From an uncultured Eubacteriales bacterium (GTDB taxonomy: Bacteria; Bacillota; Clostridia; Peptostreptococcales; Anaerovoracaceae), in contig CAJLHL010000011.1 of assembly GCA_905206455.1 (NCBI GenBank), forward strand, positions 1-34,268: a stretch of 34,268 bases of DNA, written 5' to 3'. A model generated the notes under the pieces. It saw only the letters and a list, made by a program, of their open reading frames with translations, was not told the DNA's origin and made no database searches. Position numbers and translations under genes: made by a program. Shown piece by piece: positions 1-7,519 of this stretch. Numbering within the stretch: position 1 is the first letter of the stretch; each line of letters opens with the position of its first letter.

Positions 1-170
1 GTTAATTAACAGCGTCGTTTTCTTTATAGAGTCAAATAAACACAATTATATTAATAAAACTTCTTTTCCATTTTTCTATATATACTTAAAAAATATATAA
101 ATAACTTTTATATATTTTATCCAAAAAACACATATTTCGTGCTATTTTTAACATTTTTTACAAATTTTTA

Positions 171-199
171 TTGTAAATTACATAATTTTACAGTATGCT
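171..199 (+). promoter_or_regulatory. Probable sigma-A-type promoter for the Gin-like gene
   Basis: TTGTAA at 171-176 and TATGCT at 194-199 are separated by 17 bp, each matching 4 of 6 consensus bases. The preceding 170 bases are extremely AT-rich and contain no gene. The site lies 36 bp upstream of the start codon at 235, which has a strong AGGAGG ribosome site. Confidence 0.4.
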
Positions 200-234
200 G
201 ATAGCAGGTGAAAGCTTCGTGATCAGGAGGTCTT

Positions 235-483
235 ATGAAATCATCCAGCACTACGAGAAAGCACAGCAAGAAAGATCTGTTCGATAAATATTCCTGCGCT
301 CTCTGCGGTGATGAGGACATTTACAGCGGAATCATATTTAAAGGTCACTTTGTATGTGAAGACTGCGTCGAATATGTCTCCTCCGGCACGATTACAGAAG
401 ACGGACAGATCGTCTTTGCCGAAAAAGAGCCGCAGGATAAAGAAATCAGTACAGAGCGGAACACCGACTCCTCTGAAGAATGA
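235..483 (+). CDS. Small zinc-finger protein resembling the sigma-G inhibitor Gin (CsfB)
   Basis: This 82-residue protein has two CxxC pairs: C21/C24 (CALC) and C41/C44 (CEDC). They are joined by a short segment ending GIIFKGHFVCEDC. That pattern of CxxC, a GI-hydrophobic stretch, then F-[IV]-C-x-x-C-E/V is the signature of Gin/CsfB. Gin is a zinc protein that in sporulating Firmicutes blocks sigma-G activity at the wrong time or in the wrong compartment. The tail after residue 60 is acidic, polar and probably disordered, and longer than in Bacillus Gin. The start is fixed by AGGAGG seven bases upstream. A hairpin terminator follows at 576-625, so the gene is probably transcribed alone. It could instead be an unrelated small zinc-ribbon protein. 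Confidence 0.6.
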   Translation: MKSSSTTRKHSKKDLFDKYSCALCGDEDIYSGIIFKGHFVCEDCVEYVSSGTITEDGQIVFAEKEPQDKEISTERNTDSSEE

Positions 484-800
484 ACAGACATCCGGTCTGT
501 GCGCCTGCCGCTGCACTATGCAAATACTACAACGGTTTTTACCACGTTATATCAACCGAAAAGCTCTTCACCGAAAAAAAGAGGAGATTCCGCGGCAGTT
601 ACTCAGGCGAAATCATCCTCTTTTTGGTTTGAAATCAGAGCAACGCTCTGGCAGACTCGTTTGAGAAGAGTGTGCGGACCGTCTCGGCGCAGAGCCGAAG
701 AAAGTATTTTCCTCCGGATTTTCAGCGAGAAATTCAACTCTCATGAAACGGCAAAACAGCAGCCGCCACTGAGCCGATAACGCCGGCGCTGCGTTTGCCG
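484..800. other. Intergenic region between two convergent genes; no gene seen
   Basis: Apart from the terminator at 576-625, this stretch contains a small hairpin CAGAGC-AAC-GCTCTG at 636-650. The open frames that cross it have no ribosome site and no recognisable protein features. Confidence 0.5.
576..625 (+). terminator. Rho-independent terminator after the Gin-like gene
   Basis: AAAAAGAGGA (576-585) pairs with TCCTCTTTTT (616-625). The stem continues as GATT/AATC across a single bulged A. The descending arm doubles as the U-tract on the plus strand. Confidence 0.7.
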
Positions 801-1337
801 CTATATCGTCTGAGAAATCGTGCTCAGTTCTGCACCTTCGGCATCATAGAAAGCGACGCTGTATTCCTCTTCCGATATCACATAAACGAACGGCACACCG
901 CTCTCCAATGTCACTTCTTTTATCTCCTGGCCGCCGCTGATCTTCATTAAAACCGCATTCTGCAGATTCATGGACATGTATACACGGTCGCCGCTGTCGC
1001 TAATAAGATACTCCGCAATCCCCTCGTTTTCCGCATTAGTAGTGCCTCCGTACAGGAAAAAACTGCCGAAAGGGCGATCCGCAGGATTCGTGTAAATCGA
1101 TACCTTATAATCGCCGAGAAACTCATCATAAAACAACATCGCCGTCACATCGTCCTCCGAAGCTTTGACACACAGCCAGCTTTCATCGATTTTCTGCGAC
1201 TCTCTGGCATCCGCTTCGATGTCTGCCTGCGAAACGCCGAACTGCCCTGTAAAATATAAGAATGCGACAATCGCGATGAGAGCGGCTGCGACAAATGAGA
1301 TATACTTGATCGCTCTTCTTTTTCTGCTGCGCTCCAT
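801..1337 (-). CDS. Hypothetical membrane-anchored extracytoplasmic protein
   Basis: The 178-residue product starts MERSRKRR and continues into one hydrophobic segment at about residues 10-30. The remainder (about 31-178) is soluble and acidic. This topology indicates an N-terminal signal anchor with the body outside the membrane. I do not recognise the family. The start at 1337 is chosen over an upstream Met because GGAGG lies directly in front of it and the basic cluster then precedes the membrane segment. It lies convergent to the Gin-like gene and downstream of the SLH/HtrA-type protease on the same strand, separated by about 250 bp, so an operon with it is uncertain. Confidence 0.65.
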   Translation of the reverse strand: MERSRKRRAIKYISFVAAALIAIVAFLYFTGQFGVSQADIEADARESQKIDESWLCVKASEDDVTAMLFYDEFLGDYKVSIYTNPADRPFGSFFLYGGTTNAENEGIAEYLISDSGDRVYMSMNLQNAVLMKISGGQEIKEVTLESGVPFVYVISEEEYSVAFYDAEGAELSTISQTI

Positions 1338-1589
1338 AAAAATCCTCCATTGTAAAACACAAATGCCGTATAGACCGGAATCAAACTTCCATACGTTCGC
1401 CTGATCAGAACTATGCAAATCTTTCAGTGCGGCAACCTGCAAAGACTCGTTTGCCCGATTTCAGCCGGGCGCCGCCGCTCCCGCAGGTCTCTGCCGTACT
1501 CTTTCCGTTCTTCGCCTGCTGGTCAGTTGCAAGGTGCAGACATTATACCTTATTTTTGAAACCCCGTAAAGCCGGCAGAGACCTCTGCG

Positions 1590-3167
1590 TCAAACCACAT
1601 TGACCGTAATCAGAGCCGTAGCGTCGGATGACTCTCCTTCGTTAAAACCGACGGTAATCGTCGTCGTTCCCCGCCGCAGTCCTGTCACCGTCAGGGACGT
1701 GGTTCCCTGAGAAGTCCACTTGCCCCAGCTGCAGATCACGGTATTGGGATCTGCCGTCCTGCTGATCAGCGAGACGGCATTCTTTGACGTGTGAGTGATC
1801 TCTATCGAAGTCGTCTGCCCCACGCCCAAAGTGACCGACGAATTTGCCGCCCGAATCGTCGCTCTGGAATCGGCGAGCGCTCGTTCCATAGAAGTGACTG
1901 AGGACCTTTCCAGTCGGCTCAGATAAGAAAGGGGCACCGCGATATTCAGATTCTGACTCATATTGGTATCCGAATAAAATTCTCCGCTGGTAATGCCGAT
2001 CGCCCGCCCTTTTGCGTCGATCAGAGCGCCGCCGCTGGAGCCCGAAGAGATAGGAGCCGTGACCTGAATGTAAGTCATCCCCTTATAAACTCTCGACGCA
2101 TTCGAGACGATTCCGGACGAAATCGTATTGGACAGACCCAGAGGACTTCCGATAGCATATACCGTGTCCCCGGCAGAAACCTCGCCGGTACTGACCTGCA
2201 GACTGGAAAAACCGCTGCCGCTCACCTTCAGAAGAGCGATATCCGCCGACTCATCAAAATCGTATATACCGGCGACGTCATAGACCCGGTTATCCATCGT
2301 AGTAACTTTGGCCGAAGCGCCTCCTTCTACGACATGATAATTCGTCACCAGGGTTCCATCGGAATCGATAAAGAAACCGCTTCCCGTCTGCAGAACTCTT
2401 CCCGACGCATCGTAGACTGCGATATAAACGACCGCAGGCGCGCATTGATTATATACCTCTCCGGCGCTGAGATCCGTTTCTTCCGAATCACCGCCGTCGC
2501 CCGAACTCTCCAGTTCGAATTCCTGACGCAGAGACGGAACGGCTACTCTGGCGATGATCGCGGAGGCCTCTGCTCTGGTAATATTCCGATCCGGATAAAA
2601 CGTGCCGTAGGAATTGCTTCCCGTCAGAACGCCCGCTTCGTAGAGAGCCGTGATCTCATAAGCGTTCGCTACGCTGTCATCCACGTCGGGAATATCCTTG
2701 ATTTTGTTTATTTTTGAAAAACAGGACTGAGGCAGCGCGTTGTAGAAGACATATGCCATCTCCGCCCGCGTAATTTTCGCCGTGTAATCTTTAAAATCAG
2801 AAGGCGCGACAATCCCCTGAGATACCGCGTAATCGACATATGGCTGATACCACGGACTGCCGTTCTCCAGCGTACTCTTTCCTTCCGAATAGATCTGATG
2901 CACCCTGCAGGCCATCACCAGCGCTTCCGCTACCGTCAGACTGCCTTTCGGCCGAAACTGCGTGTCAGAAACACCGTTCATCAGACCATATTCGTAACAG
3001 GTCTCCACAGAAGAAGCCGCCCAGTTTGACGACGGCACGTCCGAAAACTGTCTTTCATACGTCTGAATACTTTTAAAATTATCCATCGAATTTTCCGCCG
3101 CCCATACCGGAACCGAAACAGAAAACAGCAAAATCACCGACAGTATCGCAGAAATCATTTTTCTCAT
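1590..3167 (-). CDS. Secreted SLH-domain, trypsin-like (HtrA/DegP-type) serine protease with C-terminal Ig-like domain
   Basis: The 525-residue precursor begins with a signal peptide (about 1-24, hydrophobic core then VWA-A). Three S-layer-homology repeats follow at about 41-93, 104-146 and 157-209, each with the F/Y-x-P-x-x-x-[IL]-T-R/V-A-E motif. They should bind cell-wall polymers. After an acidic linker (216-235) comes a chymotrypsin-fold protease with visible catalytic triad: H278 in TNYHVV, D309 in ESADIALL and S378 in GSSGGAL. The tail (about 435-525) resembles a bacterial Ig-like (BIG2-type) domain, ending GTTTITV. No PDZ domain is visible, which sets it apart from classical HtrA. The MRKMIS start gives a proper signal peptide; an in-frame start further upstream at 3233 would not. 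The likely role is quality control or processing at the cell surface. Confidence 0.88.
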   Translation of the reverse strand: MRKMISAILSVILLFSVSVPVWAAENSMDNFKSIQTYERQFSDVPSSNWAASSVETCYEYGLMNGVSDTQFRPKGSLTVAEALVMACRVHQIYSEGKSTLENGSPWYQPYVDYAVSQGIVAPSDFKDYTAKITRAEMAYVFYNALPQSCFSKINKIKDIPDVDDSVANAYEITALYEAGVLTGSNSYGTFYPDRNITRAEASAIIARVAVPSLRQEFELESSGDGGDSEETDLSAGEVYNQCAPAVVYIAVYDASGRVLQTGSGFFIDSDGTLVTNYHVVEGGASAKVTTMDNRVYDVAGIYDFDESADIALLKVSGSGFSSLQVSTGEVSAGDTVYAIGSPLGLSNTISSGIVSNASRVYKGMTYIQVTAPISSGSSGGALIDAKGRAIGITSGEFYSDTNMSQNLNIAVPLSYLSRLERSSVTSMERALADSRATIRAANSSVTLGVGQTTSIEITHTSKNAVSLISRTADPNTVICSWGKWTSQGTTSLTVTGLRRGTTTITVGFNEGESSDATALITVNVV

Positions 3168-3255
3168 ACCCTCATTTCCCCTTTCAGAATTTTCAGATTT
3201 TCTGCATAAAAACGGATACTTATATTTTACCAATTTTTCAGCGGTAATGCACAGA

Positions 3256-3432
3256 TCATTTTCGCAATAATTTCCATAGATACCGCATATCTCCCCTCAA
3301 TGTCACGGGAATCTGAAAAAAACTCCGTCTGTTGTCGCTGTCTTTTTCCCGATCCACGGATTCTTCGGCAAGCCCTCCGGATAGTTCCGCCTTCACGGCA
3401 GGGAAATTATCGTATAAAAAACAGAGCCTCAT
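3256..3432 (-). CDS. Possible small basic protein, unrecognised
   Basis: This 58-residue frame starts MRLCFLYDNF and ends in a basic stretch, MRYLWKLLRK. The only positive evidence is an ideal ribosome site, GGAGG, seven bases before the ATG at 3432. It sits in the gap between the flavin/ferredoxin gene and the protease gene, on the same strand as both. No family is recognised and there is no membrane segment. It could be chance or the remnant of a larger gene. Confidence 0.3.
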   Translation of the reverse strand: MRLCFLYDNFPAVKAELSGGLAEESVDREKDSDNRRSFFQIPVTLRGDMRYLWKLLRK

Positions 3433-3550
3433 TATCATTCCTCCGCTTCAGCGCCGGGAGTCCGCGCTGTTTTTGAGTCATCCCGCCGGTCTGAACCTGA
3501 CCGACGGCATGCATGCAGAACCCCGCTACAGAGAAGATGGTGAACTCCTG

Positions 3551-4213
3551 TTATTTCCGCTCTTCCCGCAAGTCCTGAGTCATTCTTCCGACTCTTTTCT
3601 CCACCGCCTGAACCGGGCAGCTTTTATAGCATCCGCCGCAGTGCAGACAATGATTCTGCGAAATCCGATACGGACTGCCCGCTTCGATACAGCGCTGAGG
3701 ACAGTTATCCGCACATTTTCCGCAGCCGATACAGCGGTCCGTTATTTCATATCCTTTCGATCGGATTTCTGCGTTCCCGACGGCATACTGCTGCCGGAAA
3801 ATCGGATGTACCCCGAGATGAAAATAGTCAATCTCCATATCCCTCACCGAAAAAATGACACCGATCTCCCTCGTGTCGCCCGGATATACGTCAGCCAAAT
3901 ACGGCTGTTTCGCAAAGATAAGCTCCATGTATTTCTTCCGTTCCGGATCCGGCGCCAAAACCGCCTCTGCGGTCACGCGGATCATCTCCTTATATCGAGT
4001 ATACGCCATGATCTGTACGCGTCCGTCTGCCAGCAGTTCCTCACAGAAAGCCTTTCCTTCCGCCGTAAAAAAATGCAGAGCATCCGGTTCGTAGTGAATC
4101 GCGCTGATACAGCGCACCTGCGGCGACCCGTCAAGGCCGACGGTAGCGAAATTCAGTACGCCGACATACTCAAGTTTCTTCAGGCACATCTGTGCGTCTA
4201 TATTGATTTTCAT
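3551..4213 (-). CDS. FMN-binding split-barrel (pyridoxamine-phosphate-oxidase-like) protein fused to a 2[4Fe-4S] ferredoxin domain
   Basis: The 220-residue protein has an N-terminal flavin-reductase-like split barrel (about 1-140; FATVGLDGSPQVRCIS is typical of the strand that lines the FMN site). At its C-terminus is a bacterial ferredoxin domain with two complete CxxCxxCxxxCP motifs: C161, C164, C167, C171 and C189, C192, C195, C199. A single polypeptide could therefore pass electrons between a flavin and two iron-sulfur clusters in the cytoplasm; the physiological substrate is unknown. It is divergently transcribed from an HxlR regulator 330 bp away, the usual arrangement for a redox enzyme and its own redox- or aldehyde-responsive switch. 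The fusion is known in anaerobes. Confidence 0.85.
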   Translation of the reverse strand: MKINIDAQMCLKKLEYVGVLNFATVGLDGSPQVRCISAIHYEPDALHFFTAEGKAFCEELLADGRVQIMAYTRYKEMIRVTAEAVLAPDPERKKYMELIFAKQPYLADVYPGDTREIGVIFSVRDMEIDYFHLGVHPIFRQQYAVGNAEIRSKGYEITDRCIGCGKCADNCPQRCIEAGSPYRISQNHCLHCGGCYKSCPVQAVEKRVGRMTQDLREERK

Positions 4214-4466
4214 AAATCTGCCCCCCGGTTATCCTAAATATTTTCGGAGAGCCGCGCCGCGGACCGACAGGATCTCTGAAACCGCAGAATACGATTCACA
4301 CCGTGATTCGCATTGCGCCAGCCGCAAAATCACCCCTCCGAATTGAAATCTGTCCCCGCCCGAACGTCCTTCCTTTATTCTATAATCAGACTCCGCCCCT
4401 CTCTGCGCGGTTTACTCTGCGGATACGCCCCTTCGGAATATCCCAGGAGAACGAAACAGCGGGCGG

Positions 4467-4503
4467 TATAATGCTCTGGAATATTCCATATTATAATTCG
4501 AAT
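4467..4503. promoter_or_regulatory. Divergent promoter/operator region between the flavin-ferredoxin gene and hxlR-type gene
   Basis: Two TATAAT boxes occur on the plus strand at 4467-4472 and 4492-4497. The second lies inside the palindrome ATTATAAT, so the same bases read as a -10 box on the minus strand. A perfect 12-bp palindrome, TGGAATATTCCA (4477-4488), and an 8-bp one, ATTCGAAT (4496-4503), lie beside it. This clustering upstream of an HxlR gene suggests the regulator's binding site. No good -35 box was found. Confidence 0.4.
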
Positions 4504-4543
4504 AGTGATATTCATTTTGATACGATCAGAAAGGAGCGATTCC

Positions 4544-4876
4544 ATGCTGACGAAAGAAGAAATGCCGGCCTGCCCCGTAGCGACTACCGTACGGCTCATC
4601 GGGAGCAAATGGAAACTGCTGATCATAAGAAATCTGCTGCAGCGTCCGTGGCGTTTTAACGAACTGAAGAAAAATTTAGAGGGAATCAGTCAGAAAGTTC
4701 TGACTGACAGTCTGCGTTCGATGGAAGCGGACGGCATCGTCACCCGCACCGTCTACCCGGAAGTTCCGCCCCGGGTGGAATACACCCTGAGCGAATTGGG
4801 AGAATCCATGCGCCCCGTAATGGACGCCATGGAAAAATGGGGAATAAATTACAAAAATCAGTTACAGACGAAATAA
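4544..4876 (+). CDS. HxlR-family winged-helix transcriptional regulator
   Basis: The 110-residue protein begins with the family hallmark CPVATTVRLIGSKWKLLIIR (residues 8-27) and continues with RFNELKKNLEGISQKVLTDSLRSME and the wing GIVTRTVYPEVPPRVEYTLSE. The conserved N-terminal Cys (C8) is the residue that senses redox or electrophile stress in several family members. The start at 4544 has AAGGAG eight bases upstream. It probably controls itself and the divergent flavin/ferredoxin gene. Confidence 0.9.
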   Translation: MLTKEEMPACPVATTVRLIGSKWKLLIIRNLLQRPWRFNELKKNLEGISQKVLTDSLRSMEADGIVTRTVYPEVPPRVEYTLSELGESMRPVMDAMEKWGINYKNQLQTK

Positions 4877-4941
4877 AATTCACAGAGTCCGGCCTGAATT
4901 TATTCTCTTCACCGGAGCGCAGATCTCTGAAATGCCATAAA

Positions 4942-4986
4942 AAACAGCCCGGTATGACATATCCGCAATGCCATACCGGGCTGTTT
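4942..4986 (-). terminator. Terminator between convergent hxlR-type gene and rluD
   Basis: AAACAGCCCGGTATG (4942-4956) and CATACCGGGCTGTTT (4972-4986) form a perfect 15-bp stem. On the minus strand the stem runs into six T residues, so it chiefly ends the rluD transcript. It may act in both directions. Confidence 0.8.
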
Positions 4987-5071
4987 CTGAATCTCCGCCC
5001 GTTTCACACAATAAAGACGGACAGATACTTTTTTCTGATGTTTTCAGCGTATGTTTCCGCTGCCGCACTTT

Positions 5072-6103
5072 TTATCCTCTTACCGGGATGAGTCCGATTT
5101 TTTCGCATACTTTGCGAAATTCCTCCGGCGGATCCTGGTGAAATTCCAGATATTCGCCGGTGATCGGATGCACGAATCCCAGCGTACCGGCGTGAAGCAT
5201 CTGCGTCTTTACACCGTGAACGGTCTTCTTTGGACCGTAGACCGGATCACCCAGCAGCGGATGATGAATATGCGCCATATGCACACGGATCTGGTGAGTG
5301 CGTCCCGTCTCCAAGCGGCATTCGATCAAGGAGAAACCCTTTGCGTGATTTAGCTGCCGGTAATGAGTCACCGCCCTGCGCCCCTCGGAAGCCGGCACCA
5401 CAGCCATCCGCAGCCGGTCCTTCCGGTCACGTCCGACAGAGGCGTCTACCGTCCCCTCCGCCTCCTTAAAAGGATGATATACCACAGCCAGATAAAAACG
5501 AGTCATGGAATGATCTTTCAGCTGTTCCGACAGCCCTCTGTGCGCTTCGTCCGTCTTCGCCGCTACCAGAAGTCCGCTGGTATCCTTATCGATGCGGTGG
5601 ACAATGCCGGGACGTATCACACCGTTGATAGACGATAAACGATTTTTGCAGTGATACATCAGAGCGTTGACCAGCGTACCGCTGTAATTGCCCGCCGCCG
5701 GATGGACCACCATGCCTTTCGGTTTATTTATGATCAGCAGATGATCGTCCTCATAGACGATGTCCAGAGGAATATCCTCCGCCGCCACATCCAGTTTTTT
5801 CGGAGGAGGAATCCGGACGAAAATCCGGTCGCCGGCACGCAGCTTATAATTCTTGGCTGTCTTCGGCCTTCCCTGCACGGCGATCCGCCCCTCCTCGATG
5901 AGACGCTGGATATAGCTGCGGGCGGCGTCCTCAATCTCTTCTGTCAGATAAGAATCGATCCGCATCCCCGCTGCCTGCTGGCCTACTTCGATTTCAAACG
6001 CGCGTTCGGATTCCGCCTGCGGATCTTGGGAAGAAATCCCGGAAAAATCCCGCGTTCTTTCCGCTTCCGTCTCCGCTGTTTCATCTTCAAAAATCATGCT
6101 CAT
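5072..6103 (-). CDS. rluD: Large-subunit rRNA pseudouridine synthase, RluD family
   Basis: The 343-residue enzyme has an acidic N-terminal extension, an S4 RNA-binding domain (RIDSYLTEEI...RSYIQRLIEEGRIAVQG), then the catalytic domain with the active-site motif HRIDKDTSGLLV, whose Asp is the nucleophile, and the RTHQIRVHMA motif. It isomerises uridines in 23S rRNA, by homology the helix-69 positions. The first ATG supported by a ribosome site (AAAGGCGGG) is at 6103, so it overlaps the end of lspA by 17 bp. This lspA-rluD coupling is widespread in Firmicutes. An in-frame ATG at 6097 is also possible. Confidence 0.93.
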   Translation of the reverse strand: MSMIFEDETAETEAERTRDFSGISSQDPQAESERAFEIEVGQQAAGMRIDSYLTEEIEDAARSYIQRLIEEGRIAVQGRPKTAKNYKLRAGDRIFVRIPPPKKLDVAAEDIPLDIVYEDDHLLIINKPKGMVVHPAAGNYSGTLVNALMYHCKNRLSSINGVIRPGIVHRIDKDTSGLLVAAKTDEAHRGLSEQLKDHSMTRFYLAVVYHPFKEAEGTVDASVGRDRKDRLRMAVVPASEGRRAVTHYRQLNHAKGFSLIECRLETGRTHQIRVHMAHIHHPLLGDPVYGPKKTVHGVKTQMLHAGTLGFVHPITGEYLEFHQDPPEEFRKVCEKIGLIPVRG

Positions 6104-6560
6104 GCTTTTTCCCGCCTTTGAACTTCCCTTCAAACAACACATAAAACAACACCGCAAAACATCCCGCTACCACGCAGATATCTGCGAAATTAAAGATATA
6201 GGACCAGACCCGGAATTCAAAAAAATCCACCACATAGCCCAGACGCACCCGATCGATGATATTCCCGATACCTCCGCCGACGATCAGCGCGACACAGGAC
6301 AGGAGAAACGGGTGCAGCCGCTTTCTGCACACGATGATAAAAGCGCACAGTCCGACCATAATCAGAGAAGTGAGCGCGATGATGACCGGCTGCCTCCCCG
6401 ACATCATTCCCATGGCAATTCCATCGTTTGGAATACAGTGAATGTAAAAAAAATTATCGATAACGGATACGGAATTCAACATGCCCAGATTGTGAACCAC
6501 CGCATATTTCAGCGCCTGATCGACAGCCACCACAGCGGCGATGAGAAAGATATATACCAT
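6087..6560 (-). CDS. lspA: Lipoprotein signal peptidase (signal peptidase II)
   Basis: The 157-residue integral membrane aspartyl protease has four membrane segments. The two catalytic aspartates are in GNIIDRVRLGYVVDFF (the Asp of VVDF) and FNFADICVV (the Asp of FAD). It cleaves the signal peptide of prolipoproteins after lipid attachment. The N-terminus VVAVDQALKY is also typical. An AAGGGAG ribosome site lies ten bases before the ATG. The 3' end overlaps rluD. Confidence 0.95.
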   Translation of the reverse strand: MVYIFLIAAVVAVDQALKYAVVHNLGMLNSVSVIDNFFYIHCIPNDGIAMGMMSGRQPVIIALTSLIMVGLCAFIIVCRKRLHPFLLSCVALIVGGGIGNIIDRVRLGYVVDFFEFRVWSYIFNFADICVVAGCFAVLFYVLFEGKFKGGKKHEHDF

Positions 6561-6598
6561 ACTTACGAAGCTCCCTTATGCTCATATATACATGCAAA

Positions 6599-6624
6599 AG
6601 GACGTGCCGCTTCCGGCCCGTCCT
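6599..6624 (-). terminator. Weak hairpin between ylmG and lspA
   Basis: AGGACGTGCC (6599-6608) pairs with GGCCCGTCCT (6615-6624), with one T/C mismatch and a 6-base loop. On the minus strand it is followed by TTTTGC, so it could attenuate rather than fully end transcription before lspA. Confidence 0.4.
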
Positions 6625-6660
6625 GATTTATCGATTTTTCAAAAAATCTTTTCTGGTGAA

Positions 6661-6946
6661 CTAAATAGACAGAATCAGCACTGCGATCAATCTGCAGATC
6701 AACTGAATCGCGATAATAGCGATCAGAGGCGAAAAGTCGATTCCCATGGAATACGCAAATCTCGCGGTAAGCTTCCGAAACGGGCGGACGAACGGCTCCG
6801 TCAGCGACGCCAGCAGATTATAAAACCGGATCCGCTCCGGGAGGCATCGCACTGACAAACCAGCTCATAATCGCCTGAAGACAGATCAGCGTTATAATCA
6901 CATTGCCGAATCCTGTAATAACTCTTACGATAAAATATGTTCCCAT
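6661..6946 (-). pseudogene. ylmG: YggT/YlmG-family membrane protein, interrupted by a one-base frameshift
   Basis: Reading from the ATG at 6946 gives a membrane segment (MGTYFIVRVITGFGNVIITL) and the family motif SWFVSAMPP, then an off-frame stop at about 6821. The matching second half (RIRFYNLLASLTEPFVRP...GIDFSPLIAIIAIQLI) lies in another frame and ends at 6661. Removing one G from the GGG run at 6839-6841 joins the halves as MPPERIRFYN, exactly the expected YggT sequence of about 94 residues. YlmG is a small two-helix membrane protein always found beside sepF and linked to division or cofactor assembly. The rest of the gene is intact, so a recent mutation, a sequencing or assembly error, or frameshifting during translation are all possible. 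Confidence 0.85.
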
Positions 6947-6961
6947 AACCTAAAAACTCCC

Positions 6962-7480
6962 TTACTTGCGCCAAGGGCTTTCGTTCAGCGGAATGTTGGC
7001 TCTGTTCTGTTCCATGCCAGCCATCACGTCCACATTTTCCGGCGCAAATACGAAAATATTATTCGCCACCTTCTGAACATTGCCGTCCAGCGCATAAGTG
7101 GCTCCGCTGAGAAAATCAAAGATCTTTCTCGCCGTCTCATTTTCCAGTTTTTCGAGATTGATGATGACCGGCTTTTTGCTCTTTAGGTTGTCCACTAACT
7201 TTGGACACTCGTCGAAACTCTTCGGTTCCGTCACCACGAGCTTAAACTGTTTTTTGCCTGTATTCTGCATGCTTACCACCTTATTTTCCCGATTATGATC
7301 CATTCTCGGCTGAACAAATGTGTTGTTTCTGTCCGGATAAGCAGGCTGTGCTCTCCGCACCTCCGCACCGGCGGGTACGGCAGCTACAGGAGCGGCCGAT
7401 ACAGTCTGGACCTCCCGCTCTTCTTCCGCATCCTCGACACCGATGAGAATTTTAAACTTATTAAATAACCCGTCTCCCAT
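6962..7480 (-). CDS. sepF: Cell division protein SepF
   Basis: The 172-residue protein starts with a short amphipathic membrane-targeting helix (MGDGLFNKFKILIG). It then has a variable linker (about 18-75) and the conserved SepF core (about 78-158; VVTEPKSFDECPKLVDNLKSKKPVIINLE, FLSGATYALDGNVQKVANNIFVFAPENV). SepF polymerises on FtsZ and tethers the Z-ring to the membrane. GGAGGT lies eight bases before the ATG. It is followed by ylmG after 15 bp and preceded by yggS, the standard division cluster order. Confidence 0.95.
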   Translation of the reverse strand: MGDGLFNKFKILIGVEDAEEEREVQTVSAAPVAAVPAGAEVRRAQPAYPDRNNTFVQPRMDHNRENKVVSMQNTGKKQFKLVVTEPKSFDECPKLVDNLKSKKPVIINLEKLENETARKIFDFLSGATYALDGNVQKVANNIFVFAPENVDVMAGMEQNRANIPLNESPWRK

Positions 7481-7519
7481 TAAAAATACCTCCCTGTTTC
7501 AGGCTTTCCGATAGATTTT

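Noticed and set aside
3449..3469. Hairpin CAGCGC/GCGCTG followed by TTTTT on the plus strand
   Set aside because: No plus-strand gene lies upstream to be terminated, and the stem is only six pairs, so it is probably chance.
3332..4237. Plus-strand open frame opposite the flavin/ferredoxin gene
   Set aside because: The minus strand encodes two perfect ferredoxin motifs, so this is its shadow.
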